A stretch of DNA of 64,000 nt, from positions 1-64,000 of the forward strand of contig NZ_SMOD01000043.1 in assembly GCF_004353905.1 (NCBI RefSeq). Reading direction: 5' to 3'. The number at the start of each line of letters is the position of its first letter. Positions within the stretch are counted from its first letter, which is position 1. The stretch comes from Paraburkholderia guartelaensis (GTDB taxonomy: Bacteria > Pseudomonadota > Gammaproteobacteria > Burkholderiales > Burkholderiaceae). This document shows positions 1-8,235 of the stretch, one piece after another. Made by a program: the position numbers and the translations under genes. The notes under the pieces are model-generated. The model saw nothing but the letters and a program-made list of their open reading frames with translations. It did no database searches and was not told where the DNA came from.

Positions 1-287
1 CGGGCACGACGCTGTACAAGCAGGCCGTGGAAAACGGCTGGATGGAAGAGAACAAGACCATCAACCTGGTGAGCAAGGAAGGCGTGCAGCTCGCGGCGAT
101 CGGTTATGCGCATCTGTCGCGTGACGAGATCTATCACCACCTGGAGCAGTTCTATCGCCAGTTCTATTTCCGGCCGTCGAAGATCTGGGAGATCGTGCGC
201 GAGATGCTCACGAGCTGGGACATGATGAAGCGGCGTCTGCGCGAAGGCGTGGAGTTCTTCCGCTTCCTGCGCGCACACGAGGCATGA
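1..287 (+). CDS. hpnJ: Hopanoid-associated radical SAM protein HpnJ, C-terminal end (partial)
   Basis: The frame is open from the window edge (in phase from base 3) to a TGA at 285-287, so only about 94 C-terminal residues are visible. They begin GTTLYKQAVENGW and end in a helical, basic tail, which resembles the C-terminus of the B12-binding radical SAM protein HpnJ. The family acts in the cytoplasm or at the inner membrane in building the cyclitol-ether side chain of bacteriohopanetetrol. The catalytic CxxxCxxC region lies outside the window. The stop overlaps the start of the next gene in an ATGA, so the two are probably translationally coupled. The hpn neighbours support the assignment; on sequence alone it would be weaker. 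Confidence 0.72.
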   Translation, partial: GTTLYKQAVENGWMEENKTINLVSKEGVQLAAIGYAHLSRDEIYHHLEQFYRQFYFRPSKIWEIVREMLTSWDMMKRRLREGVEFFRFLRAHEA

Positions 288-1552
288 TGGACCGCTCGCA
301 CGCGACGGGGCGAACGGGCGCCATCGTTGCGATGGCCGTGACGGTGCTTGCCGTTGCTTCTGCGGCAATCGAAGTCATGCGTGTTGAATTGCCCGGGTTC
401 TCGCATCTGCTTTTCGATGCGCTCGCGGTCCTGAGCGGTCTTTGCGCCGTGGTCGGCATCATCTATACCTGCACGGCGAGCGTGCTGGTCGGCCGGTTCT
501 TCGCGCGCGAGGTGCCGACGCCGCGGCACTTTCCGGCCATCACGCTCGCGAAGCCGCTGCACGGCGATGAATGGCACCTCGAGGAGCACCTCGCCAGCTT
601 TTTCGAGCAGGACTACCCCGGACAAGTCCAGTATCTCTTCGGCGTTCACGATGCGCGTGACGAAGCGCTCAATGCGATCGAGCGGCTACGCACACGTTAT
701 CCCGATGCACACATCACCGTCGTCGCCGATTCGCGCCTATACGGTCCCAACCGCAAGATCGCGAATCTCGTGAACATGCTCGAACAGGCCGAGCACGACG
801 TGCTGTGCTTCGCCGATAGCGACGTGCTCGTCGACAAGAACTATCTGCGCCAGGTGGTCGGGGCGCTGCAGCAACCGGGCGTCGGCCTCGTGAGCGCGGT
901 TTATCGGGGCCTGTGCGCGCCCGGATTCTGGCCGCGCGTGGCGTCGGCCTTGACCAACTATCATTTCCTGCCCGGCGTCGTCACGGGGCTCGCCATCGGC
1001 CGCGCGCGGCCGTGCTTTGGCCAGTCCATCGCCATGACGCGTGAAATGCTCGACCGCATCGGCGGTCTGGCGCAATTCGCGCATCACCTCGCCGAAGACC
1101 ATGCAATTGGTGAAGCCGTGCGCCGCGCCGGTGCGGAAGTGTCTATTCCGCCCATTCTCGTGCGACACGCGTGTGTGGAGAATACGTTCGCGAAGCTCTT
1201 TGCGCACGAATTGCGCTGGAGCCGGACCGTTCGCGCGGCGGACCGTTCGGGACATCTGGGCGCCGTGCTGATGCATCCGTTCGCGCTCGCCATGCTTGCC
1301 GTGGCGTTGTCCGGCGGCGCAGCTCCCGCGTGGATACTGGCCGCCGTGGCGCTGTGCGCGCGGGCGTGGCTGATCTGGAGGACCGATCGCGCGACCGGCG
1401 ACAAGTCCAGCGGACTGTTATGCTTACCCCTTTGGGAAATGGTCCAGTTCGCGATCTATGTCGCGAGCTTTTGTTCGTCTGGCGTCGTTTGGCGCGGCAC
1501 GCGCTTTCGCGTCGACAGGAATGGCATGCTTTCGCCAGTCCACGAGACCTGA
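284..1552 (+). CDS. hpnI: Hopanoid glycosyltransferase HpnI (GT21-like)
   Basis: This is a 422-residue membrane glycosyltransferase of the ceramide-glucosyltransferase type (GT2/GT21). An N-terminal membrane segment lies at about residues 12-32 and another at about 45-68. Visible catalytic signatures are the D-x-D-like DSD at residues 178-180, the acidic EDH motif with Asp272, and RW at 311-312 (the Q/RxxRW-type signature). Hydrophobic C-terminal segments follow. HpnI is known to add N-acetylglucosamine to bacteriohopanetetrol, and HpnK then deacetylates it. The ATG start overlaps the hpnJ stop by 4 bp. hpnK itself is not seen between these genes. No separate promoter is apparent, so it is probably cotranscribed with hpnJ. 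Confidence 0.85.
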   Translation: MMDRSHATGRTGAIVAMAVTVLAVASAAIEVMRVELPGFSHLLFDALAVLSGLCAVVGIIYTCTASVLVGRFFAREVPTPRHFPAITLAKPLHGDEWHLEEHLASFFEQDYPGQVQYLFGVHDARDEALNAIERLRTRYPDAHITVVADSRLYGPNRKIANLVNMLEQAEHDVLCFADSDVLVDKNYLRQVVGALQQPGVGLVSAVYRGLCAPGFWPRVASALTNYHFLPGVVTGLAIGRARPCFGQSIAMTREMLDRIGGLAQFAHHLAEDHAIGEAVRRAGAEVSIPPILVRHACVENTFAKLFAHELRWSRTVRAADRSGHLGAVLMHPFALAMLAVALSGGAAPAWILAAVALCARAWLIWRTDRATGDKSSGLLCLPLWEMVQFAIYVASFCSSGVVWRGTRFRVDRNGMLSPVHET

Positions 1553-1611
1553 GCGTCACAGTAGATGGGGGGCACAATGAGACGGGAGCATCCACTAGAG
1601 AGCACCCGCAG

Positions 1612-2622
1612 ATGAAGCACATGGGACGTATCGCCGCCCTGGTCGGTCTCGCGATCGCCGTGTGGCTCGTATGGCGCGAGCATCCCGCAGCGGTGCTGCA
1701 ACTGTTGCGCGGCGCGGGCATGGGCCTCGTGCTGGCGGCGGCCGTGCATATCATGCCGATGTGCGCGAATGCGTGGGACTGGCGCAGCCTGATTCGCGCG
1801 GCGCAGCGTCCGTCGTTCACGACGATGCTCAAACTCGTGTGGATTCGCGAGTCGATCAACGGCTTGCTGCCGGTCGCGCGCGTGGGCGGGGAACTCGTTT
1901 CGTTCCGGCTGCTTGGCCGTGCGGGCGTACGGCCGGCCACGGCGGTGGCGAGCCTCATCGCCGACATGCAACTCACGCTGATCAGTCAGGTGCTGTTTGC
2001 GTTGCTCGCAGCCGGCTATCTGCTCGAACATTCCTCTTCCGATACCGCGCGGATCGTGGGGCGGCTCGCATGGGGCCTGGCGGGCTTCATCCCGCTGCTC
2101 GTGCTGTTTGCACTCGTGCAGCATGCGCGGCCGTTCGAGCGCGCGGCACGCACGCTCAACCGCGTGACGAGCGGCAAGGTCGTCGATCTCGTGGGCAAGT
2201 CCGCGCGCGTCGATTTATCCCTCAAGCTGATCTGGCGGCAGACCGGCGTGATCGTGCGCTACGTGCTCGTCTGGCAAACGCTGCAATGCCTCGGCTACGC
2301 GCTCGAGATCTGGATCGCGTTGCGCGTGCTCGGCACGGACGCGACCTTCGTGCAGGCGTTCGTGATCGAAGCCCTGATCCAGATGCTGAGCAGCATCGCG
2401 TTTCTCGTGCCAGCCGGCCTTGGCGTGCAGGAGGGCGGCTTCGTCGTGATCGGTGGACTGCTGGGGTTCGACGCGCCCACATGCCTCGCGCTCGCGGGCG
2501 CAAGACGCGTGCGCGATCTGATGTTCTATTTGCCCGGCCTGCTTGCCTGGCAGGCGGCCGAGTATGGCTGGCCGTCACGACGCCGCACAGAAGGTACGGC
2601 CACGCGCGCCCGCACGGAATAA
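1612..2622 (+). CDS. hpnL: Hopanoid-associated membrane protein HpnL (flippase-like)
   Basis: This is a 336-residue polytopic membrane protein of the lysylphosphatidylglycerol-synthase TM / flippase-like family, to which HpnL belongs. The open frame extends upstream to 1171, but ATG 1612 (MKHMGRIAALVG) is chosen because it places the first membrane helix at the N-terminus and avoids overlap with hpnI. ATG 1621 is an alternative. The conserved ESINGLLPVARVGGEL stretch near residues 81-96 and the QEGGFVVIGGLLG segment near the C-terminus are typical of this family. It follows hpnI by 59 bp on the same strand. HpnL is thought to help move hopanoids between membranes; that role comes from the family, not from this sequence. 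Confidence 0.75.
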   Translation: MKHMGRIAALVGLAIAVWLVWREHPAAVLQLLRGAGMGLVLAAAVHIMPMCANAWDWRSLIRAAQRPSFTTMLKLVWIRESINGLLPVARVGGELVSFRLLGRAGVRPATAVASLIADMQLTLISQVLFALLAAGYLLEHSSSDTARIVGRLAWGLAGFIPLLVLFALVQHARPFERAARTLNRVTSGKVVDLVGKSARVDLSLKLIWRQTGVIVRYVLVWQTLQCLGYALEIWIALRVLGTDATFVQAFVIEALIQMLSSIAFLVPAGLGVQEGGFVVIGGLLGFDAPTCLALAGARRVRDLMFYLPGLLAWQAAEYGWPSRRRTEGTATRARTE

Positions 2623-2632
2623 TCCCGGAAGT

Positions 2633-2672
2633 GACCTGTTATTGAATACAGGTCGCTTCACATTGCTCTATT
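2633..2672 (+). promoter_or_regulatory. Inverted repeat over a possible -35 element before the YopT-like gene
   Basis: GACCTGT (2633-2639) and ACAGGTC (2648-2654) form a perfect 7-bp inverted repeat around an 8-base centre. The centre contains TTGAAT (2642-2647), which could be a sigma70 -35; a poor -10 (TCTATT, 2667-2672) lies 19 bases further on, 27 bases before the ATG at 2700. It could be an operator on the effector promoter. It could instead be a short hairpin ending hpnL transcription, but no T-tract follows, which favours the operator reading. Confidence 0.3.
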
Positions 2673-2699
2673 GTCGGCAATTGCCCGAAAGGTCTCGAC

Positions 2700-3563
2700 A
2701 TGGCAAGGGATTTCAGCGCGCTGAACAAGCACGCTCATCGCGAATACAAATTCGTTCAGGCCGATTCATATCGTCAGGTCAGCGAGACCTACGGGACAGC
2801 TATGGATGGCGGGGTGTGCATGGGCGTCGTGTTGAATTGGGTCAAGGAGAAGTTGTCGACCTCGAGGGGACCGCTTCGTCCTGATGGTCCCCTGCGTAAT
2901 CCGGCCGTCAAGCATTTTTCAAATCCACTCAATCCCCTTTCTCGCATTCGCAACGGCATCTCCCCGCCCACGGATTCCGTGCTGGGGAAACTCATGGGCA
3001 AGCAAGCCGGGCAACCACGCGGCAGAAAGAGCGGGGCGCGCAACGAAGCGGCCATGCTGGAGGGCGCGAAGACCCACGAGAATTACCGCTACAAGACCAC
3101 TGACGAGTTGGTCGCTGAGCTCAAGCTCGATCAGGGCGGATATACGCCAGAAGAAAAAACGCGCAAGGTAAAGCATGTCGAGCAGAATGCTGGCACAAAC
3201 CGCCCGCAGGAGAGTTTCGTAGCCGAGCGCGTGGACGACGCCACGATTGCCGGAGCCGGGGAGCAGTTACCCAAGGGCAATGCAATCGTGCTCGATTTGA
3301 AGCAAGAGGCTGGTGGTCTCGGGCACGCCGTTGCGTTTTACAAGAGCCGGGGAGGCACGCTCTATTTTTTCGACCCGAACGCCGGCGTGTACGAGATATC
3401 TCGTCCGTACGAGAAACACGTTCTGGGATTCGTGCAGGCGTGGCTCGATGTCTACACGAAGGACCAGGACCAGAACGGCGTGCCGGCTCCAACAAACTGG
3501 AAGACGAAGGATGAGCACCGCTGGTATTCGGTTTATACGCGCACTACCCCCACGGAAGACTAA
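2700..3563 (+). CDS. YopT-type (C58) cysteine protease, candidate secreted effector
   Basis: This 287-residue protein has no signal peptide or membrane segment. It carries the ordered signatures of the YopT/AvrPphB papain-like clan: GGVCMGVVLNW with nucleophile Cys40, LGHAVAFY with His209, and FFDPNAGVYE with Asp225. The 16-residue His-Asp spacing matches YopT as I recall it (H258/D274). The long Cys-His insert (residues 41-208) is polar and basic. Known members cleave host proteins such as Rho GTPases or kinases, or are toxin modules. A weak AAAGG ribosome site precedes ATG 2700. The gene stands alone between hpnL and a convergent unknown gene, 1.5 kb from the T6SS operon, so delivery by that T6SS is a reasonable inference, though no PAAR, MIX or adaptor is visible. 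The substrate cannot be read from the sequence. Confidence 0.75.
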   Translation: MARDFSALNKHAHREYKFVQADSYRQVSETYGTAMDGGVCMGVVLNWVKEKLSTSRGPLRPDGPLRNPAVKHFSNPLNPLSRIRNGISPPTDSVLGKLMGKQAGQPRGRKSGARNEAAMLEGAKTHENYRYKTTDELVAELKLDQGGYTPEEKTRKVKHVEQNAGTNRPQESFVAERVDDATIAGAGEQLPKGNAIVLDLKQEAGGLGHAVAFYKSRGGTLYFFDPNAGVYEISRPYEKHVLGFVQAWLDVYTKDQDQNGVPAPTNWKTKDEHRWYSVYTRTTPTED

Positions 3564-3594
3564 CGCCTGAAAGAACCCGGAGCCCTCGCGGGCA

Positions 3595-4293
3595 TTAACC
3601 GTGACTCGTGCGCAATTGAAAGCGCCAACGCTCGAGGTTCGAGAGTTCATCCACGGTCTTCTTCTCGATGTCGCCGCGAATCAGGTGATGAATCGTGAGC
3701 CGACCCTGCTGCGTCTCCAGGATCTGCACTAGCCGTGCGCGCTCCTGCTGGCCCTTGAAGCCCAGATCGAAATAGATGACGCGGCGACGCGTATCCCCGA
3801 TGACGAGGCTCAAGCCACCCCCGCCGCCCGACCCGCCAAGGACACCCATTTGGGGAATATCCCGTATGTGGAGATTCCAGCTGAAGCCATTGCGCGCGAT
3901 CCACTTCTTTGCATCCTCCTCGCGCTTCGTGGCCATGAGCGCAGCGGGCGGATGGTTGGTCACATCGGTCGCGATCGTATAGCGCGACCTGTGCCAATTC
4001 CTGAAGGTATTCGACTCCCGATTGTGCGCATACATGTTTCTCTCGATTTTGCCTTCGAAGTCCCATTGCTGCGTCACGGTGTCGAACCTGAACCATTCGA
4101 TGCACTCGTTCCACTCCAGTTGGGGGCATTCGATGTCATCGGCCATGAGCTTGCCGAGCATGGGCGCCTTTACCTCGGCGCGAAACGTCAGGTCGAATTG
4201 ATGACCGGCGGTGGCAGTGGAAGAGCGCCCGCCAATGGGTTTGATCCGCTCCACGGGCACAGCAAGATTGGAAATCGTCATGCGGGCTTTCAT
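3595..4293 (-). CDS. Unknown soluble protein convergent with the YopT-like gene
   Basis: This is a 232-residue protein with no signal peptide or membrane helix and no family I recognise. It is rich in aromatic residues and charge (for example the WNECIEWF and WHRSRYTIATD stretches). A glycine-rich run (GGSGGGGGLS) sits near residues 154-163 and separates an N-terminal beta-rich half from a basic C-terminal half. The stop lies 31 bp from the stop of the protease gene, with no strong hairpin between. The start ATG is at 4293; a later Met (residue 5) is possible. The position invites an immunity or accessory role for the protease, but immunity genes usually follow the toxin on the same strand, so this is only a suggestion. 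Confidence 0.6.
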   Translation of the reverse strand: MKARMTISNLAVPVERIKPIGGRSSTATAGHQFDLTFRAEVKAPMLGKLMADDIECPQLEWNECIEWFRFDTVTQQWDFEGKIERNMYAHNRESNTFRNWHRSRYTIATDVTNHPPAALMATKREEDAKKWIARNGFSWNLHIRDIPQMGVLGGSGGGGGLSLVIGDTRRRVIYFDLGFKGQQERARLVQILETQQGRLTIHHLIRGDIEKKTVDELSNLERWRFQLRTSHG

Positions 4294-4387
4294 GGCTCAC
4301 CTCTGTGCAATTCGGGATGCAGCGATAACAGCTGAACGTTTCCAGATATTCCCTCCCATGCCCGGCGACAGGCTGCAAAAAACAAAT

Positions 4388-4413
4388 GGAATAGTTCTCC
4401 TCGCCGGGCTGTT
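4388..4413 (+). promoter_or_regulatory. ECF-type promoter candidate GGAAT-N17-TGTT for the DUF3455 gene
   Basis: GGAAT (4388-4392) and TGTT (4410-4413) are separated by 17 bases. The predicted start point, near 4421, leaves a leader of about 45 bases before ATG 4466. The same layout occurs before both ECF sigma genes, the universal stress gene and the acyltransferase gene in this window. The stretch CCGGGCTGTTGTG is shared with the site before the fecR-like gene. Recognition by one of the two local ECF factors is inferred. Confidence 0.5.
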
Positions 4414-4465
4414 GTGGAAGAGCGGATCGAACTGGATCGACCCGTTGGGCTAAAGGAGCTTCTCC

Positions 4466-4969
4466 ATGAATCACCTCTCACGCGGGAAGCATATTGCGAT
4501 TGGGGCTGGGCTGATTTCGATGATGAGTGGGCCTTCCGCGCAGGCCGAATCGATCGATGTGCCTGGCGTGCAGCCGTTCCTGAAAACGACCGCAGCGGGG
4601 GTGCAGATCTACGTCTGCGAGTACGGTGCGGATCACACGCTCGACTGGGTCTTCCGGCAGCCGCGCGCCACGCTCTACGACGCGCACGGCGCCGAGGTGA
4701 TCGAGCATTCGGCCGGCCCGTCGTGGCAAGCGCGCGATGGCAGCCGCATCGAGGGAAAGGTCGTCGCGCAGGAACCCAGCGATACGCCCGGCAGCGTGCC
4801 GCAACTGCTGCTCGAGGCGCACTCCGCCGGATCACCGGGCATGCTCGCATCTGTGCGCTACGTGCAGCGGGTCAGGACGGTTGGCGGCGTGAAGCCGGCC
4901 GCGCCGTGCACAGTCGAGCACGAGTCGGGTAGCTCGCCTTATATCGCGACTTACATCTTTTATAAGTAA
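4466..4969 (+). CDS. Exported DUF3455 protein
   Basis: This 167-residue protein has a Sec-type signal peptide ending near ...SAQA (residues 24-27). The mature part shows the DUF3455 pattern: an IYVCEY stretch, the W-F-R-Q-P-x-A block, a GPSW/DGS block, and a C-terminal aromatic YIATYIFYK. Two cysteines, one near the mature start and one near the end (PCTVEHE), could form a disulfide. The family has no established function. Two ATG starts give good frames; 4466 follows the AAAGGAG ribosome site. An ECF-type promoter candidate lies just upstream. Downstream, 82 bp of non-coding DNA separate it from the T6SS operon on the same strand. Confidence 0.8.
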   Translation: MNHLSRGKHIAIGAGLISMMSGPSAQAESIDVPGVQPFLKTTAAGVQIYVCEYGADHTLDWVFRQPRATLYDAHGAEVIEHSAGPSWQARDGSRIEGKVVAQEPSDTPGSVPQLLLEAHSAGSPGMLASVRYVQRVRTVGGVKPAAPCTVEHESGSSPYIATYIFYK

Positions 4970-5051
4970 GAAGACAGATCATAGGACGGTCTCTCTGGAA
5001 CGGTACGCCGTCAATTAATTCGGAATGCGAATTTAAAACAGTCAAAGCGCC

Positions 5052-6101
5052 ATGCCCATCGAATTCATCACGCATCAGGACTGGACCGAGTGGCTCGAAC
5101 CCCTCACGCAAGCACAGCCGTGCGGCCCAGACCTCGAATATGACGCGCAATTTCGCGAACTCGAGGAAGCGGTCAGCGGACGTCCGGAAGCCGAGTATGG
5201 CGACACGCTCGTGGCTGCGGTCCCGCCCGACTGGGAAGCCGCCGACGCGCTTGGCACCGCATTGATGGCCCGCACGCGAGACCTTCGCGTGGTGATGCAT
5301 CTGGCGCGAGCGCGCTGGGTTCGCGAAGGCATTACCGGTCTCGCGGACGGCCTCGTCTTGACCGCCGCACTGCTGGAACGCCACTGGGAGCACGTGCATC
5401 CGCAACTCGACACCAGCGACGGCGACGACGCGACGGCCCGGATCAACGCGCTTGCCGCGTGGACGGAGGCCGGCGGCGTGCTCGCCGGTCTCATGGATAG
5501 CCCGCTGCTGCAAGGCCGCTCTCCGGTCACGCTGCGCGAGTGGTCGTATGCGAATGGCGAAGCCGTCGCGCCAGAAGGGCACACGATGATGAGTCTCACG
5601 GCGATCGAAGCGTCGATCGCCGTGTCGCCCGATGCGGCGCGCAGCGCGAAGAAGGCGTTCGATGCCGCACACCACGGCGTCCGCGCAATCGAAGCGACGC
5701 TTGCCGAACGGATAGGCGCCACCCAATCGCTCGATTTCGCTTCGTTGAAGGCATTGCTGGAGCGCGCCTCGACGCTGCTTGCAACGGGCGTGGGCGAGCA
5801 CCCGGACGATGCGCAAGTGCATTACGCAGACGAGCCCGGTGTCGCGTCGCCTGCCGCCGCCATCGGCAACGCATCCTCCAGCGCGATCAGCAACCGCGCC
5901 GACGTGGCCGCCACGCTGCAGCGGATCTGCGCCTGGTACGCGCAACACGAACCTGCGAGCCCGGTGCCGTTACTGCTCGAAAGGGCGCGCGGCCTCGTCG
6001 AGAAGTCTTTTGTCGATCTTTTGAAGGACCTCGCACCAGAAGGGCTCGCGCAACTTACCCAGGTGGTCGGTACGGCTGCCGTCGAAACGCCGGTGGAATG
6101 A
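5052..6101 (+). CDS. tssA: T6SS protein TssA (ImpA family)
   Basis: This is a 349-residue cytoplasmic T6SS protein. The ImpA N-terminal domain is at about residues 12-120, marked by CGPDLEYDAQFRELE near residues 24-38. A helical middle and a C-terminal extension ending in a CAWYAQHEPASPVPLLLERA block (residues 297-316) follow. TssA family members cap or organise the growing sheath and baseplate. It is the first gene of the T6SS operon, 43 bp before tssB. The 82 bp upstream (4970-5051) are relatively AT-rich near the start codon, but I could not define a convincing sigma70 or sigma54 promoter there. ATG 5052 lacks a strong Shine-Dalgarno sequence. Confidence 0.88.
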   Translation: MPIEFITHQDWTEWLEPLTQAQPCGPDLEYDAQFRELEEAVSGRPEAEYGDTLVAAVPPDWEAADALGTALMARTRDLRVVMHLARARWVREGITGLADGLVLTAALLERHWEHVHPQLDTSDGDDATARINALAAWTEAGGVLAGLMDSPLLQGRSPVTLREWSYANGEAVAPEGHTMMSLTAIEASIAVSPDAARSAKKAFDAAHHGVRAIEATLAERIGATQSLDFASLKALLERASTLLATGVGEHPDDAQVHYADEPGVASPAAAIGNASSSAISNRADVAATLQRICAWYAQHEPASPVPLLLERARGLVEKSFVDLLKDLAPEGLAQLTQVVGTAAVETPVE

Positions 6102-6144
6102 TCCAAGCCGCACTGCAACGCAGTTCAACCAGGAGAACGGTCAA

Positions 6145-6660
6145 ATGGCCAAGGAGAGCAGTCAGAAGTTCATTGCGCGCAATCGGGCGCCGCGCGTGCA
6201 GATCGAGTACGACGTGGAAGTGTACGGCTCGGAAAGGAAGGTCAACTTGCCCTTCGTGATGGGCGTGCTGTCCGATCTCTCGGGGCAGCCGCAGGAAGCG
6301 CTGCCGCCCGTTGCGGAACGCAAGTTTCTGGAGATCGACATCGACAACTTCGACGAACGGCTGCGCTCCATGAAGCCGCGCGTCGCGATGCAGGTCGACA
6401 ACACGCTGACCGGCGAGGGCAAGATCGGCGTGGACATGACCTTCTCGAGCATGGACGACTTCGAGCCGGCCGCGATCGCGCGCAACGTCGAACCGCTCGC
6501 AAGGCTGCTTGAAACGCGCAGTCAGTTGCAGAACCTGCTGACCTATATGGACGGCAAGACCGACGCGGAAAAGCTCGTCGCCCGCTTGCTCGAAGACCCT
6601 GCGCTGATGAATGCGCTCGCCGCCGCGCCGAAGCCCGAGGGCGCGCCCGACTCCGAATAG
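6145..6660 (+). CDS. tssB: T6SS contractile sheath small subunit TssB (VipA)
   Basis: This 171-residue protein has the TssB signature near the N-terminus: KFIARNRAPRVQIEYDVEV followed by LPFVMGVLSDLSG. TssB and TssC assemble the contractile sheath in the cytoplasm, and its length is normal for the family. A clear AGGAG ribosome site sits 9 bases before ATG 6145. It precedes tssC by 10 bp, the usual tight pairing that keeps the two subunits in proportion. Confidence 0.95.
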   Translation: MAKESSQKFIARNRAPRVQIEYDVEVYGSERKVNLPFVMGVLSDLSGQPQEALPPVAERKFLEIDIDNFDERLRSMKPRVAMQVDNTLTGEGKIGVDMTFSSMDDFEPAAIARNVEPLARLLETRSQLQNLLTYMDGKTDAEKLVARLLEDPALMNALAAAPKPEGAPDSE

Positions 6661-6670
6661 AGGACCCAAG

Positions 6671-8185
6671 ATGGCAGACACCCAACTCGATCCATCCGCG
6701 TTCGCGCAGCCGGAAAGGCAAGAAGCCGACGCGGCGAGCCCTTCCGGCGAGTTTCAACAACTCCTGCAGAAGGCATTCCGGCCGCGCACGGAGAAAGCAC
6801 GCGAAGCGGTGGAAAGCGCCGTGCGCACGCTCGCGGAGCAGGCGCTGCTCGACACGCACCGCGTGTCCGACGATGCACTCGCGACCATCGAAGCGCTGAT
6901 CGCGCGCATCGACGAAAAGCTGAGCGCGCAGATCAACGTGATCCTGCATGCAGAGCCGTTCCAGCAGCTCGAAAGCGCGTGGCGGGGGCTCCACTACCTC
7001 GTCACCAACACCGAGAGCGACGAGAGCCTCAAGCTGCGCGTGATGAACATTTCGAAGGCCGACCTGCACCGGTCGCTGCGCAAGTACAAGGGCGTGGCGT
7101 GGGACCAGAGCCCGCTCTTCAAGCGGCTTTACGAGGAAGAGTACGGCCAGTTCGGCGGTGAGCCTTACGGCGCCTTGGTGGCCGATTACTACTTCGACAA
7201 CAGCGGCCCCGACGTCGATTTCCTCACGCAGATGGGCAAGATTTCCGCTGCCGCGCATGCACCGTTCATCGCCGGCGCGGACCCCGCCGTCATGCTGATG
7301 GACTCGTGGCAGGAGCTTGCGAATCCGCGCGATCTCACGAAAATCTTTCAAACGCCCGAGCACGCCGCATGGCGCTCGCTTCGCGATTCCGAGGACTCTC
7401 GCTATATCGGCCTCGCCATGCCGCGCTTCCTCGCGCGCACGCCCTATGGCGCGAAAACGAGCCCCGTGGAGGAATTCGATTTCGAGGAAGACACCGCGGG
7501 CGCGGACGCGTCGAAGTACGCGTGGGCCAATGCGGCCTACGCGATGGCCGTGAACATCAATCGCTCGTTCAAGACCTGGGGATGGTGCTCGCGCATTCGC
7601 GGCATCGAGTCGGGCGGGGTGGTGGAGGATCTGCCGGTCCACGCATTTCCGACCGACGACGGCGGCGTCGACATGAAGTGCCCGACGGAAATCGCCATCA
7701 GCGACCGCCGCGAAGCCGAACTGGCGAAGAACGGCTTCATGCCGCTCGTCCACAAGAAGAATTCGGATATCGCGGCATTCATTGGCGCGCAGTCGCTCAA
7801 CAAGCCGATCGAATACGAAGACCCGGACGCCACGGCGAACGCGAACCTCGCCGCGCGCCTGCCTTATCTGTTCGCCTGCAGCCGTTTCGCGCACTACCTC
7901 AAGTGCATTGCGCGCGACAAGCTCGGCAGCTTCAAGGAGAAGGACGACATGCAGCGTTGGCTGCAGGACTGGATTCTTCAGTACGTGGACGGCGACCCCG
8001 CCAACTCGTCGGAAGAGACCAAGTCGCGCCGGCCGCTCGCGGCGGCGGAAGTCGTGGTCGAGGAAGTGGAGGGCAATCCGGGCTATTACACCTCCAAGTT
8101 TTACCTGCGTCCGCATTATCAGCTCGAAGGCCTGACCGTCTCGTTGCGGCTCGTTTCGCGGCTGCCGTCGACCAAAGCGGCCTGA
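6671..8185 (+). CDS. tssC: T6SS contractile sheath large subunit TssC (VipB)
   Basis: This 504-residue protein is the major sheath subunit. The family blocks are visible: an N-terminal helical region with QINVILHAEPFQQLESAWRG (about residues 91-110), the central FIAGADPAVMLMDSWQEL stretch, and a C-terminal region ending in YYTSKFYLRPHYQLEGLTVS before SLRLVSRLP. The frame opens earlier at 6611, but ATG 6671 is chosen because it follows tssB by 10 bp and matches the family N-terminus. The stop is followed by a 50-bp gap before hcp. Confidence 0.95.
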   Translation: MADTQLDPSAFAQPERQEADAASPSGEFQQLLQKAFRPRTEKAREAVESAVRTLAEQALLDTHRVSDDALATIEALIARIDEKLSAQINVILHAEPFQQLESAWRGLHYLVTNTESDESLKLRVMNISKADLHRSLRKYKGVAWDQSPLFKRLYEEEYGQFGGEPYGALVADYYFDNSGPDVDFLTQMGKISAAAHAPFIAGADPAVMLMDSWQELANPRDLTKIFQTPEHAAWRSLRDSEDSRYIGLAMPRFLARTPYGAKTSPVEEFDFEEDTAGADASKYAWANAAYAMAVNINRSFKTWGWCSRIRGIESGGVVEDLPVHAFPTDDGGVDMKCPTEIAISDRREAELAKNGFMPLVHKKNSDIAAFIGAQSLNKPIEYEDPDATANANLAARLPYLFACSRFAHYLKCIARDKLGSFKEKDDMQRWLQDWILQYVDGDPANSSEETKSRRPLAAAEVVVEEVEGNPGYYTSKFYLRPHYQLEGLTVSLRLVSRLPSTKAA

Positions 8186-8235
8186 ACCGCCACGGTTTTT
8201 CAAACCTGTACGAACCCGATCAATAAGGAATCCAA

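Noticed and set aside
4970..5051. Sigma54-like promoter before tssA (TGGAAC...)
   Set aside because: The GC element of a -24/-12 promoter is absent at the required spacing.
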